Source: Pseudofulvibacter geojedonensis
GTDB lineage: Bacteria; Bacteroidota; Bacteroidia; Flavobacteriales; Flavobacteriaceae
DNA length: 64,000 bases
Assembly: GCF_042675745.1 (NCBI RefSeq)
Contig: NZ_JBHTJM010000006.1
Span: 186,001-250,000 of the forward strand
Reading direction: 5' to 3'
In this document: positions 40,186 through 49,600 of the stretch, piece after piece
How positions within the stretch are numbered: the first letter of the stretch is position 1
Layout: every line of letters starts with the position of its first letter
The notes under the pieces: model-generated
Databases searched by the model: none
What the model saw: the letters and a program-made list of their open reading frames with translations, nothing else
What the model was told of the DNA's origin: nothing
Program-made: the position numbers and the translations under genes

Positions 40186-40910
40186 TGATTATAAATGCTT
40201 TAATAGTAGAAGATTCTCGTTTAGCTAGAAACGAGTTAAAAGAGTTGATTAAAGATTATCCTATTATTAACTTATTAGGAGAGGCAGAAAATGTAGATAA
40301 GGGAATTGAACTTATCAACTCTACCAAACCAGATTTGCTTTTCTTAGATATTAACATGCCTGAGAAAGATGGTTTTCAGTTATTAGAAGAGCTAGATGAG
40401 GTTCCTATGGTTATTTTTACTACTGCTTTTGACGAGTATGCCATTAAATCATTCGAATACAATGCGCTAGATTATTTAATGAAACCTATTAGCAACAAGC
40501 GTTTTGAACAAGCTCTTGCAAAAATAACCGAAAGATTAAAGCAGCAAATTAATACAAACAACACTCAGCACAAACTAACCGATAATAGCCAGATTTTCAT
40601 AAAAGATGGTGAACAATGTTGGCTAGTTAAAATAGCAGACATTAGTTTATTTGAAATTGTAGGTAATTATACTCGTGTATATTTTAATGATAACAAACCA
40701 CTATTATACAAATCATTAAACCAAGTAGAGGAAAAACTCCCTATTAACACTTTTTTTAGATGCAATAGACAACAGATAATTAACACCAATCACATTAAAA
40801 ATGTGGTTCCATGGTTTAGCGGAAAGCTTAAACTAGAAATGAATAACGGTGAGGAAGTTGAAATATCTAGGAGACAGAGTCAGAGCTTTAAAGAGCGTTT
40901 AAGTTTATAA
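40185..40910 (+). CDS. LytTR-family response regulator
   Basis: The 241-residue protein has a receiver domain (about 1-120) with acidic residues ED near 9-10, phospho-acceptor Asp in LLFLDINMPEKDG (near residue 55) and the conserved Lys in LMKPI, and a C-terminal LytTR DNA-binding domain (about 140-240) including FEIVGNYTRVYF and FFRCNRQQIINTNHI. It shares one base with the kinase gene, so both are co-translated. LytTR regulators bind paired direct repeats about 21 bp apart; a matching site lies in front of the peptide gene at 38781-38810, which makes that gene its best candidate target. Confidence 0.95.
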   Translation: MIINALIVEDSRLARNELKELIKDYPIINLLGEAENVDKGIELINSTKPDLLFLDINMPEKDGFQLLEELDEVPMVIFTTAFDEYAIKSFEYNALDYLMKPISNKRFEQALAKITERLKQQINTNNTQHKLTDNSQIFIKDGEQCWLVKIADISLFEIVGNYTRVYFNDNKPLLYKSLNQVEEKLPINTFFRCNRQQIINTNHIKNVVPWFSGKLKLEMNNGEEVEISRRQSQSFKERLSL

Positions 40911-40958
40911 TATAATTAATATATTGTAAGGTGTAATTTAAAACTGATATTTAATTCT

Positions 40959-42392
40959 ATGAAAAAAATGATTATAATGGTATTGCTTTTAATACCAATA
41001 ATAACTTTTAGCCAGAAAATAAAAGTTAAAAAAGACGTTGTATATTTCGATGGTAAAGAAGTTTTAAAAGTAAACACTAAACTCAGAAACAATTACAAAT
41101 TCACCACTCCTGCTGGAGAAAAAGTTTTCGATATTGTTTTTAAAGGGCTTGGAGCCGACAATCTAGAAGGTTTTCAATGGCTAGAAATGACCTCTGCTGA
41201 AGGTGAAAAAACCGAAATACCGTACGAAGTATTAACTACCTCTTTTAACACAACTAAGCTTATTGTTGTCTTATTAAAAGAAAAATATGAATTATTTAAT
41301 AGTAGCGGACTGGTTAAAGATAAAATAACAGCATTCTTTAATAAAGAAAGAGAGGTGTTAAGCGATAAATACTTAAAAGCCGTAACCAGTGCCAATGCAG
41401 AGGCTGAAGAGAGAAAATCTACTGTTGGCCGTTACAAACCATTTGTAAAAGACGACGGTATCATCGTTTTTGGGGGGTCACAAGGCAGTAAAATTGTTGG
41501 GCGAGTAAGTTATGGAAACAACACCTATTATGCTAACGATTTAGATGGTATTACCATTGGTACTGCTAAAGGTTGTTCTACTTGTACAACCGTAAAAGCA
41601 ACTACTTACACCGATGAAACTTTTGAATACGATTACGGTTCTAAAACTATGATGAGTGGTCGTTTTTCTCGATCTGAAGCCCAAGTTCTTGTAGAAGAGT
41701 TAGTAGGTAGAAACTATTTATTTGGTAGAGAAGCTAAACAACATAAAAAACGCCTACACAACGAAAAAGTAAAAATAGCTAAAGAGAATAGTATTAATCT
41801 TTATGGTGTTCCGGGTAGTGTAACCGATAAAGATGGTAAAACCTATACCGGAACTGTATATGCCATTTTTGAAAAACTGCAGTTAGATCCTTCTAAACAA
41901 GTAAGCGATTTATACGATATGAACTCAATAGATAAATACGGAAAGTTTGTAAGTATTAAATATTTAAACGAAAAAGGGCGTGAACGAATTAAGAAATTTT
42001 CAGCGAAAAACAATATTCACTTTTGTGCTGTAGACGAGGGCGAAGAACTTTGCTTCTATGGTACTAAAACCAAAGGAAATGCCCTAAAAAAATTATCTAA
42101 TGCAAGTAACTTTGGATTTGACAATTCATACTTCTACAGAATCATTTACAATTTAGATGACAACATGATTCTATCTAAACCAGGACAAGACAACTTATAT
42201 GTTTTAAAACTAAAAGATAAAGAGGTTGGCTTTATGATAGACGAAAGAAACAACGAAAAACTATCAGATGCTTTAGCTAAATTTATTGATAACTGTAAAA
42301 ATTTAGCAGCAGATATTAAACAACAAGATTTTGATTTAAAAAATCTAGAAAATTTACGTCAGATTATTAACGAATATAACTCATGTAAATAA
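40959..42392 (+). CDS. Exported protein of unknown function
   Basis: The 477-residue product has a signal peptide (IIMVLLLIPIITFSQ) and then a mostly beta-rich, lysine-rich chain without a domain I recognise. A CSTC pair (near residue 210) and the segments GRVSYGNNTYYANDLDG and GVPGSVTDKDGKTYTGTVY suggest two related beta-barrel-like modules. It starts 48 bp after the LytTR gene with no terminator between, so it may be the last gene of that operon. A terminator follows. It could be an output or sensor partner of the two-component system, but that is only suggested by position. Confidence 0.7.
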   Translation: MKKMIIMVLLLIPIITFSQKIKVKKDVVYFDGKEVLKVNTKLRNNYKFTTPAGEKVFDIVFKGLGADNLEGFQWLEMTSAEGEKTEIPYEVLTTSFNTTKLIVVLLKEKYELFNSSGLVKDKITAFFNKEREVLSDKYLKAVTSANAEAEERKSTVGRYKPFVKDDGIIVFGGSQGSKIVGRVSYGNNTYYANDLDGITIGTAKGCSTCTTVKATTYTDETFEYDYGSKTMMSGRFSRSEAQVLVEELVGRNYLFGREAKQHKKRLHNEKVKIAKENSINLYGVPGSVTDKDGKTYTGTVYAIFEKLQLDPSKQVSDLYDMNSIDKYGKFVSIKYLNEKGRERIKKFSAKNNIHFCAVDEGEELCFYGTKTKGNALKKLSNASNFGFDNSYFYRIIYNLDDNMILSKPGQDNLYVLKLKDKEVGFMIDERNNEKLSDALAKFIDNCKNLAADIKQQDFDLKNLENLRQIINEYNSCK

Positions 42393-42417
42393 TCTTCCCA
42401 CTAAATATTTATTTACT

Positions 42418-42456
42418 AAGCGTTTATTTTAATAGATAAACGCTTTACTTTTTTTT
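42418..42456 (+). terminator. Intrinsic terminator
   Basis: AAGCGTTTAT (42418-42427) pairs with ATAAACGCTT (42436-42445) over eight bases, with a T-rich tract to 42456. Confidence 0.88.
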
Positions 42457-42476
42457 CTGCTCATTTCTCTATACTC

Positions 42477-42558
42477 TCGCTGTTTTTAATGATATTACTT
42501 ACTACCTATTTTTGAAGCAAATTACTTTCTATTATCTATAAGATACCACGTATATTTG
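42477..42558 (+). promoter_or_regulatory. Two-part upstream motif plus promoter (copy a)
   Basis: TCGCTGTTTTTAATGA (42477-42492) and ACCTATTTTTG (42504-42514) precede a perfect -7 box TATATTTG (42551-42558). The first half starts 27 bp before the second, and the second lies 47 bp before the -7 box; the same geometry is seen at 44526-44608 and 51490-51571. It drives the gene at 42653 after a leader of about 90 bases. Confidence 0.6.
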
Positions 42559-42652
42559 CAAATAATAGTCATATAGAAATTTCGTGTCAATTATTTAAAT
42601 GATTAAAAAATAATAGTAAACACAAACAACAACCTACTTTTTTTAATACCCC

Positions 42653-43297
42653 ATGAAAAACAACAAATTATTACTTATTGTCTTAGGCTTATTTTTGACC
42701 ATTCAGATTTATGCTCAAAATGATTTTAAAATTGGAATTAACGCTGGTATAAATTACCCGAAACTTAGAGGTAATGAATATGCCAAATACAACAATTTCA
42801 AAGTTGGTTATTTAGTGGGTGTTTCATTTGATTATTATATAAAACAAAACCTATCATTAAAGACAAACATTAACTACGAGAGAAAAATAAAGAAACTTGA
42901 GATTACATTATTTAGCTACGATGCCAATGTAACTGGAAAGGAAAATTATAACGAAATATATGAGTATATAAACCTACCCATTTTATTGAAGTATGAATTT
43001 GGAAATTCAAAATTTTTCGCAAATGGAGGTCCCTTTTTCAACTATTTAATCAATCAAAAAATAGATTCTAATTACTCAAATAACAATAGTAATTTACATT
43101 CAAAACAAAAAAAAATAGACTTTGGGTTATCTCTAGGTATAGGAACCAATATTTCACTTAATGAAAAAAATGATTTAACTATTGAGATTAGAGATGATTT
43201 AGGACTTATAGATACAAGTGATGCCTCTGAAAACACAAATAGTACTTTAAAAACCAATTCTATAAAGTTAATAATAGGATGGAATATTGGAATCTAA
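42653..43297 (+). CDS. Outer-membrane beta-barrel protein (PorT-like)
   Basis: The 214-residue protein has a signal peptide (LLIVLGLFLTIQIYAQ) and alternating hydrophobic strands typical of an eight-strand OmpA/PorT-type barrel: FKIGINAGINYPKL at the start, LPILLKYEFGNSKFFANGG in the middle, IDFGLSLGIGTNI, and a last strand SIKLIIGWNIGI ending in a hydrophobic residue for BamA recognition. It is probably embedded in the outer membrane; a role is unknown. Its promoter region carries the two-part motif shared with the defence gene and the T9SS cargo gene. A long terminator follows. Confidence 0.82.
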   Translation: MKNNKLLLIVLGLFLTIQIYAQNDFKIGINAGINYPKLRGNEYAKYNNFKVGYLVGVSFDYYIKQNLSLKTNINYERKIKKLEITLFSYDANVTGKENYNEIYEYINLPILLKYEFGNSKFFANGGPFFNYLINQKIDSNYSNNNSNLHSKQKKIDFGLSLGIGTNISLNEKNDLTIEIRDDLGLIDTSDASENTNSTLKTNSIKLIIGWNIGI

Positions 43298-43324
43298 AAA
43301 CCATTCCTAATAAAGAAGTAATAC

Positions 43325-43364
43325 TAATAAGGGTTTAAGATTGCTCTTAAACCCTTATTATTTT
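43325..43364 (+). terminator. Intrinsic terminator, 16-bp stem
   Basis: TAATAAGGGTTTAAGA (43325-43340) pairs perfectly with TCTTAAACCCTTATTA (43345-43360) over the loop TTGC, followed by TTTT. Confidence 0.88.
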
Positions 43365-43409
43365 AATTAAGTATCTTGCTTGTTACTTTAGCTTTAAAAC
43401 TTGGCAACC

Positions 43410-43922
43410 ATGAAAATAAAAACCTATATAGCATTCATCATTTTAACTCTAGGATTACAACATGTTATGAATGCACAGGAAAACGATGAAATCTTTACCA
43501 TCTATTTAGTAAGACATGCAGAAAAAGAATTATCTGTTAAAAACCCTCCGCTTACAGAATGTGGCCAACAAAGAGCTAAGAGTTTAAGTACTTTTCTAAA
43601 AGAAGTAAATTTAGATGCTATTTACAGTACCGATTATGTTAGAACTCAAAGCACTGCAAAACCAACTGCTACTATAAAAGGATTAGATATAAAATCATAC
43701 AACCCAAGAAAGTTGAAAGACTTTGCTAGCTTACTACTCTACCGTAAAGAAGATGCATTGGTTGTAGGTCATAGCAATACCACCGGAGTATTAGCAGGAA
43801 TTTTGGTTAATGAAAAAATTGGCGCTTTTAATGAAACTATTTATAACCGTATATACCAAGTAGTGGTTTACAAAGACACGGGTAGGCTTCATATATTCCA
43901 TACAGACTTTACTTGTAACTAA
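43410..43922 (+). CDS. Histidine phosphatase (SixA/PGM-like), exported
   Basis: The ATG at 43410 gives a 170-residue protein with a signal peptide ending MNAQ; a TTG at 43401 would only add three residues. The mature chain has the phosphatase RHG-like motif LVRHAEKE (nucleophilic His, Arg), LTECGQQRA, the acid/base region IYSTDYVRTQSTA and the second His in VVGHSNTTG. The family transfers phosphate through a phosphohistidine; substrates range from sugar phosphates to phosphoproteins. Export suggests a periplasmic phosphatase. The next gene follows by 13 bp. Confidence 0.88.
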   Translation: MKIKTYIAFIILTLGLQHVMNAQENDEIFTIYLVRHAEKELSVKNPPLTECGQQRAKSLSTFLKEVNLDAIYSTDYVRTQSTAKPTATIKGLDIKSYNPRKLKDFASLLLYRKEDALVVGHSNTTGVLAGILVNEKIGAFNETIYNRIYQVVVYKDTGRLHIFHTDFTCN

Positions 43923-43935
43923 TTAAACAATTAAA

Positions 43936-44460
43936 ATGATGACAAACTCTAAAATAGTAAAAGCACTAACCGTATTGTTGCTTTTCTGCTTTCTAGCCAA
44001 TGCACAAGAGACCAATAAAGAAAAATATCCCTTAAAGGAAGACGTAGCAACCCTAGACGGTATTATTAATGCCTATTACGATGTTATTTCTGGCCCAGCT
44101 GGACAAGTAAGAAATTGGGAAAGAGATAGATCTTTACACCACCCAGATGCTTTAATATCTGTTACCGGTAAGGATAAAAACAATAAGCCTTTTATTATAA
44201 CGCAAAATTTAACCGAATACCACAAAAGTTTTGGAATACCAAAAGAAGGTTTTTGGGAGTATGAAATAAAAAGAGAGGTACAACAATTTGGAAATATTAC
44301 CCATGTTTGGACTACCTATAAAACCTCAAAAGAAAAAAACGGACCTGTTACCGAAAGAGGAATAAACAGCATACAGTTGTACTATGACGGAAATAGGTGG
44401 TGGATTCTTTCTTGGATGTTTGACAGCGAAAGAGCCAATAACCCAATACCTAAAAAGTAA
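43936..44460 (+). CDS. Exported SnoaL/NTF2-like protein
   Basis: The 174-residue product has a signal peptide (ALTVLLLFCFLANAQ) and a cone-shaped NTF2/DUF4440-like fold: an N-terminal helix LDGIINAYYDVISG, the segment HHPDALISV, then strands ending NSIQLYYDGNRWWILSWMFD, the WWI-(L/V)-SW pattern being typical. It is likely periplasmic and either binds a small molecule or acts as a lyase or isomerase. It probably forms a two-gene unit with the histidine phosphatase upstream. A strong terminator closes the unit. Confidence 0.82.
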   Translation: MMTNSKIVKALTVLLLFCFLANAQETNKEKYPLKEDVATLDGIINAYYDVISGPAGQVRNWERDRSLHHPDALISVTGKDKNNKPFIITQNLTEYHKSFGIPKEGFWEYEIKREVQQFGNITHVWTTYKTSKEKNGPVTERGINSIQLYYDGNRWWILSWMFDSERANNPIPKK

Positions 44461-44482
44461 ATACCAACAATACTTATCTTTT

Positions 44483-44520
44483 AAAAAAGAGCCAACTTAA
44501 CTCAAGTTGGCTCTTTTTTA
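44483..44520 (+). terminator. Intrinsic terminator, 16-bp stem
   Basis: AAAAAAGAGCCAACTT (44483-44498) pairs with AAGTTGGCTCTTTTTT (44504-44519) over AACTC. Confidence 0.92.
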
Positions 44521-44525
44521 CACCC

Positions 44526-44608
44526 TCACTATTTTTAGTGACACTTCTAAATACCTATTTTTAGGAGTATAATTCTATTGTTTATTTGTAAGATATATTA
44601 TATGTTTA
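44526..44608 (+). promoter_or_regulatory. Two-part upstream motif plus promoter (copy b)
   Basis: TCACTATTTTTAGTGA (44526-44541, a palindrome), then ACCTATTTTTAG starting at 44553 (27 bp later), then TATGTTTA (44601-44608; seven of eight -7 positions) 48 bp further. It is the clearest of three copies and stands in front of the AIPR defence gene. Confidence 0.6.
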
Positions 44609-44641
44609 CACAGTAACTATATATAAAACATATAATTGATG

Positions 44642-44659
44642 TAAACGTAATTACGTTTA
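44642..44659. repeat. 18-bp perfect palindrome
   Basis: TAAACGTAATTACGTTTA lies between the promoter and the start of the AIPR gene, eight bases before the cassette-like boundary GTTGTGC at 44667. It may be a regulator site in the leader or part of an older recombination site. Confidence 0.6.
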
Positions 44660-44689
44660 TATAATTGTTGTGCCTAATTAGAAAAAAAT

Positions 44690-46525
44690 ATGAACTGTAA
44701 ACTTTTTATTGATAGTTATTTAAATAAAATATCTAAAAAATTCAACATCAACTTAGATGATGCATTTGAAGTTTTTTCCATTTCTGCAATTCTAGACAGA
44801 AGTTTTGATGAAGTTTATGACAATATATTGATTAAAGGAAACGAAGATGGTGGCATTGATGGAATATTTTTCAGTGAAGATTATGGTAACTATACAATGC
44901 ATATTTTTCAATGTAAAAACTCAAAAAAAGTTGGACAGAACCAAATAGAAAAGTTTCGAAATGATTTTAGAGAAATATTTTTCAACGGGAACAAATCAAA
45001 CAAACTTCATATATCAGGACTTGATAAGTCAATAGAAAGATTTAGCCATATTATTACTTCTGGTAAAATGATAGATTGTAAGCAATATTTTGTTTACAAC
45101 GGAAAATATGATGACCCTAAATATGCCTCAAATAAAATGTTGACAGATAATTTTCATATTGAGGATGAATTTGAAATTTGGGATTCTAATGATTTATATC
45201 AGAAAATAAGGAGATTAGTAACATCTCTTAATAAAAGAAAACAAATCAATTTTGTTTTTAAACCAGAAAACTCGAATATAACTTCGAAAAAAGACAATCA
45301 AGGTTTAATTAGTTTTTCTATTTATCAAGTAAAAGCAGCTATTTTTAGAATTCCTGCAAAACAATTATGTGAATTACTTGACCTTGAGAAATCGAAAAAT
45401 GACACATTTGAAAAAATATTTGCAGAAAATATCAGAGGTTTTTTAGGTAAAAAGAATTTAACGAATGAAAAAATACTCGAAACAATAAACAGTGATAAAA
45501 ACGTTTATTTTCCTTTCCTGAATAACGGGATAACAATTATTTGCAATGAATTTACTTTACCTTACAATCCGCAGTTAGGAACTTATAATTTACCAACTAA
45601 AAATCCTGTAATTGTTAATGGTCTACAAACTACTTATATTCTTTATCAAGAATACTTAAAAGACGAAAATATACTTGATGATGTTTACATTACTATTCGT
45701 TTATATGAAACTGAAGACCCTGAACTCGTTGAACTAATTACAGATGCTACCAATACACAAAGTGCAATTGGATTTAGAGATAAAATTAGTAACAAAAAAT
45801 TCAATATTTATGCGAAAGAGCTTTTCGAAAATAAAGGGATTGGATATATAACTAAACGAGGTGAAGTATTTGTAAACAATAGTGATACACTTACTAAAAC
45901 AATTCACAACACATCATTAATTCCCTTATGGTATTCTGCATTTTATGAATCACCACACATTGCATTAAGTGCACCAAAACTTATGTATAAAGAGGTTTTT
46001 CAAGCAACAAATAAATCGGAACATAAATTATATAAAATTTTAAAAGGTGATATTGATTCACCTTTCTATAGTCAATTGTTTTTTGTTTATTCCTTAATAG
46101 AAATTTTTAAATCGGAATATAGAAAAAGTCAAGACTCTGTAGATTCTGAATTTTCCACAAAATTTGATAATTTATTGAATGTAGGTGAGGAATATATAGT
46201 TTACCTACTTTACAAACTAATCGATGACGAGTTAGAAGGAGACTTTAATCAAGTATCAAATGAAGTCATTAACAATGCTATATATGAACTAGTTGAAATA
46301 GTTTCAAAAACTAATTATGAACCAAGTAAATTTAGTAATAAAGGAGCTTTTATAAATAGCATTATAAATACTAATTACCAATCAGGAAACATCCGAGAAT
46401 TACAAACTCACTTTCGAACGACTGAAAATTATATAGAACTATTTGATGGTTATAAAATTCAATCAGAAATTGTTGAAAAAATAGAGAAGACAAAAGTGAA
46501 TCTTGATAACATTGAAATTAACTAG
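44690..46525 (+). CDS. AIPR-family abortive infection (phage defence) protein with nuclease-like N terminus
   Basis: The 611-residue protein contains the AIPR domain (about 235-480): NIRGFLGKKNLTNEKI, FPFLNNGITIICNEF, NPVIVNGLQTTYIL and a TNTQSAI phrase, the order known from abortive-infection phage-resistance proteins. The N-terminal part has a PD-(D/E)XK-like pattern: DGGIDGIF (Asp57) followed by HIFQCKN (Gln74, Lys76), as in Mrr-type endonucleases. It is therefore probably a nuclease-like effector that acts on phage or host nucleic acid. The codon use looks more AT-rich than its neighbours, and it is flanked by cassette-like ends, so it was likely acquired horizontally. No partner gene lies next to it. 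Confidence 0.82.
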   Translation: MNCKLFIDSYLNKISKKFNINLDDAFEVFSISAILDRSFDEVYDNILIKGNEDGGIDGIFFSEDYGNYTMHIFQCKNSKKVGQNQIEKFRNDFREIFFNGNKSNKLHISGLDKSIERFSHIITSGKMIDCKQYFVYNGKYDDPKYASNKMLTDNFHIEDEFEIWDSNDLYQKIRRLVTSLNKRKQINFVFKPENSNITSKKDNQGLISFSIYQVKAAIFRIPAKQLCELLDLEKSKNDTFEKIFAENIRGFLGKKNLTNEKILETINSDKNVYFPFLNNGITIICNEFTLPYNPQLGTYNLPTKNPVIVNGLQTTYILYQEYLKDENILDDVYITIRLYETEDPELVELITDATNTQSAIGFRDKISNKKFNIYAKELFENKGIGYITKRGEVFVNNSDTLTKTIHNTSLIPLWYSAFYESPHIALSAPKLMYKEVFQATNKSEHKLYKILKGDIDSPFYSQLFFVYSLIEIFKSEYRKSQDSVDSEFSTKFDNLLNVGEEYIVYLLYKLIDDELEGDFNQVSNEVINNAIYELVEIVSKTNYEPSKFSNKGAFINSIINTNYQSGNIRELQTHFRTTENYIELFDGYKIQSEIVEKIEKTKVNLDNIEIN

Positions 46526-46655
46526 GCACAACAATGGCTATAAGCAATTGGGGAGTAAGAAGTTTAAGACGAAATATAAACATAAAAAAAGGTTAGTCCT
46601 AAACCGTAAAAATCAGTGCACAAGATCCCAACTGCTCATAGCCGAGCCGTTATCT
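46526..46655. repeat. attC-like imperfect palindrome
   Basis: The outer core GCACAAC (46526-46532) is followed by GGCTATAAGCAATTGGG (46536-46552), which pairs at 15 of 17 positions with CCCAACTGCTCATAGCC (46627-46643); GTTATCT (46649-46655) ends the element. Within the loop GTTTAAGAC (46562-46570) pairs with GTCCTAAAC (46596-46604) at eight of nine positions. The opening CAACAATGGCTATAAGC and the closing GAGCCGTTAT recall known attC ends such as that of aadA. Confidence 0.55.
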
Positions 46656-49600
46656 AAAATAACCTCCCGCCATCATGTCCACTACCAGGACCTAATCTAA
46701 CCATCTGGTTAGCGGCTTGTATAAAGGTTTGGTTGTGTTCTATAAAGAGAATCGTATTACCTTTTCCTATGAGTTGATGGAATACCCTTAGTAATTGGTG
46801 TATATCTACTTGGTGTAAACCCGTACTTGGTTCGTCAAACCAATACAGGGTCTTTTCTTTTTTCTTTTGTAACATAGAATGGGCTAGTTTTAAGCGTTGT
46901 CCTTCTCCTCCAGAAAGGGTATTCAAACTTTGCCCTAACAACAAATGCCCTACTCCTACTTGGTTTAATATTTCTAGTTGCTGTTCTAATTTTTCTCCTT
47001 CAAAAAAAGCAATGGCTTCTTGTACGGTCATATTCAAAATATCACCAATAGATTGGTTTTTATAGCTACAACTCAATACACTTTCGTTATAACGTTTTCC
47101 CTTACAAGCATCGCAAGTCAGCCATAAGTCACTCATAAAATCCATACTGATTTTTAGTTTCCCGTAACCATTACAAGTGGTACATTTTCCGTTTTTACTT
47201 TGGTAAGAGAAATCGGCTTTCTTTAAACCTAACTTTTTAGCTTGTTCTGTTTTTGAGAAAATAATTTTTAGTTGGTCTAGTATTCCGGTATACGAAACAA
47301 CGGTACTTAGTCTGTTTTGGTTAATGGCTTGTTGGTCTACCAACAATACCTCATCAAATTGCTCTAAGCCAAAAACCGTATTACAATTAACCGCTCTTTT
47401 TTGCAGCCAAGATTGATACAATACTTCTTTTATCAAACTAGATTTTCCGCTTCCAGAAACTCCCGTAACCGCAATTAACTGCCCTGAATTAAAAGTAACA
47501 TCTATATGTTTTAAGTTATTGGCAAAAGCTCCTTTTACACCAAAATCCTGCGCTTTTTTATATTCAGCTTTAGCAACTTCATTTCCTTTTTCATAAAGCA
47601 ATTTATAAGTCTGTGTGTTTTTCGCTTTAGCTATACCTGCTATCGTTCCTTGGTAGATTACTTCTCCTCCTAATCGGCCAGCAGCTGGTCCCATTTCAAT
47701 TACATAATTGGCTTTTTTAATAAAGGCATCGTTATGCTCTACCACCACCACTGTATTTCCGTTACGAACTATTTGCTGTAAAACTTCAGACAGCACCTCA
47801 ACTTGTGCATCATCTAAACCAATAGTTGGTTCGTCTAGTACATAAGTCACTCCAAATAAATGAGTAGCTAATTGTCCTGCTAAAGTAACTCGTTGTCGTT
47901 CCCCTCCAGATAAAGAACTTATGGCTCTATCTAAACTCAAATAGCCTAAACCTAAATTAACCAAGGTTTGTAAAGAGCTTTTTACACTTGGCAACACTAC
48001 TTTACTAATGGCTAATACCACTTCATCTATCGTATTATCTACATTAGTCAATACATCTAAACAAGCAGCGATATTTAATTGAGTTAGTTCGTGTATAGAC
48101 TTTCCTAAAAACTGAGTTTCTAACAACTTTGGTTGTAATCTACTTCCGTTACAACTAGCACACTCTACATGGTGTAATACTTCTTCTAAAGCAACAATAT
48201 TTTTATTGTGTTTTTTACGTTCATACTCATCGTCTATATAATTACAGAATCCCAACCATTTAGCGCTCAACTCTTGTACCCCTGTTCTAGATTTAGTAGT
48301 AAACTCCCAAGTTACATCCCAAACAGCATCTCCAGTTCCGTATAAAATAATTTGTTTTATTTCATCGTCTAACGCTACCCAAGGTGTATTAATATTCCAA
48401 CCTTGTTGCTTAGCTACTTCTTTTAGCGTAGCTATAAATTGCCCATTTATATTGGCATAATACCCAATAGCTTTATTAGTAGATATGGCTCCGTTTAAAA
48501 TAGATAGACTTGGATTAACCAATATACTATCCGGATTACAAGTGCGTTGCACTCCCATTCCTTGGCAATCTGGGCAAGCTCCTAAATGATAATTAAACGA
48601 GAAGTGCTGTGCCGTAAATGCTTTTCCTTCTTCTTGAGCAATTCTTGAATACAATAATCTAAAAGCATCATATACTCCAGATAAGGTTCCTACAGTAGAT
48701 CTTTTAGAAGTTACTCTTCCTTTTCTGTTAATTCCGATTGCAGGAGTTAAACCAGCAGAAAAACTTATTTCTGCTTCGCTATTCTGCTTTAAAAAACTTC
48801 TGTTATAAGTAGATAAGGATTCTGTAAAACGAGCATTAGACTCTGCAAATAAGGTATCGTACACCAAGGATGATTTACCACTACCCGAAACTCCAGTAAC
48901 TACCGTTAACTGATTTTTGGGAATACGGACATCTATATTCTTCAATCCGTGAGTAGTAACACCATTAAGTATTATTTCATTAGCAGTTGTATCTTCTGTA
49001 ACCGTTTTAATTTCATCTTGTACAGTTCCTACTTGTTCTTTTGGTATTCCTTGGTAAACAATGTTCCCTCCTGCTTGTCCGCTTTTAGGGCCTAATTCTA
49101 TATGCCAATCGGAATGACCAATAATAGTTTCATCTTGCTCAATACAAACTATAGTATTTCCTTTTTCTTTAATTACATCAAACAACTGAAGCAACGACTT
49201 TATATCGTTATAGTGCAAACCTATACTAGGTTCTATTATAATATATAAAGTATTACCTGTATCTTTTTTTTGCAGCTGATTGGCTATTTTAATTCGCTGT
49301 GCTTCTCCCCCAGAAAGTGTAGTTGAAGATTGCCCCAGAGTTAAATAACCCAAACCTATATTTTGCAGCAACAATAAACCATCGATTAGTTTTTTACTTG
49401 CACTGAGCGCAGTCGAAGTGTCTTCACTAAAAAAATGTATCGCTTCGTTTACAGATAGCTTATACACCTCAGCAATAGATAAACCCTTATATTTTATCTG
49501 AAGAGTAGCTTCATTAAATCGATTGCCATTACAAGTACCACAAACTAAATCTACATTCCCTAAAAAATGCATCCCTATTTGAGTTTTACCTGATCCCTGA

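Larger units (their letters stand above)
44667..46655 (+). mobile_element. Putative integron-type gene cassette carrying the AIPR gene
   Basis: GTTGTGCCTA (44667-44676) stands just before the AIPR start codon, and its exact inverse TAGGCACAAC (46523-46532) begins at the stop codon. The second copy opens a 130-bp imperfect palindrome that ends GTTATCT at the stop codon of the opposite uvrA-like gene. A single gene, a core site at its front and an attC-like palindrome with the complementary core behind it is the layout of an integron cassette. No integrase is in the window, and the cores deviate from GTTRRRY/RYYYAAC at one or two positions, so this is a hypothesis. Confidence 0.45.

Noticed and set aside
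46503..46700. 65-codon plus-strand frame after the AIPR gene
   Set aside because: It lies inside the attC-like palindrome and the end of the opposite UvrA-like gene, and its composition follows the palindrome; not a gene.
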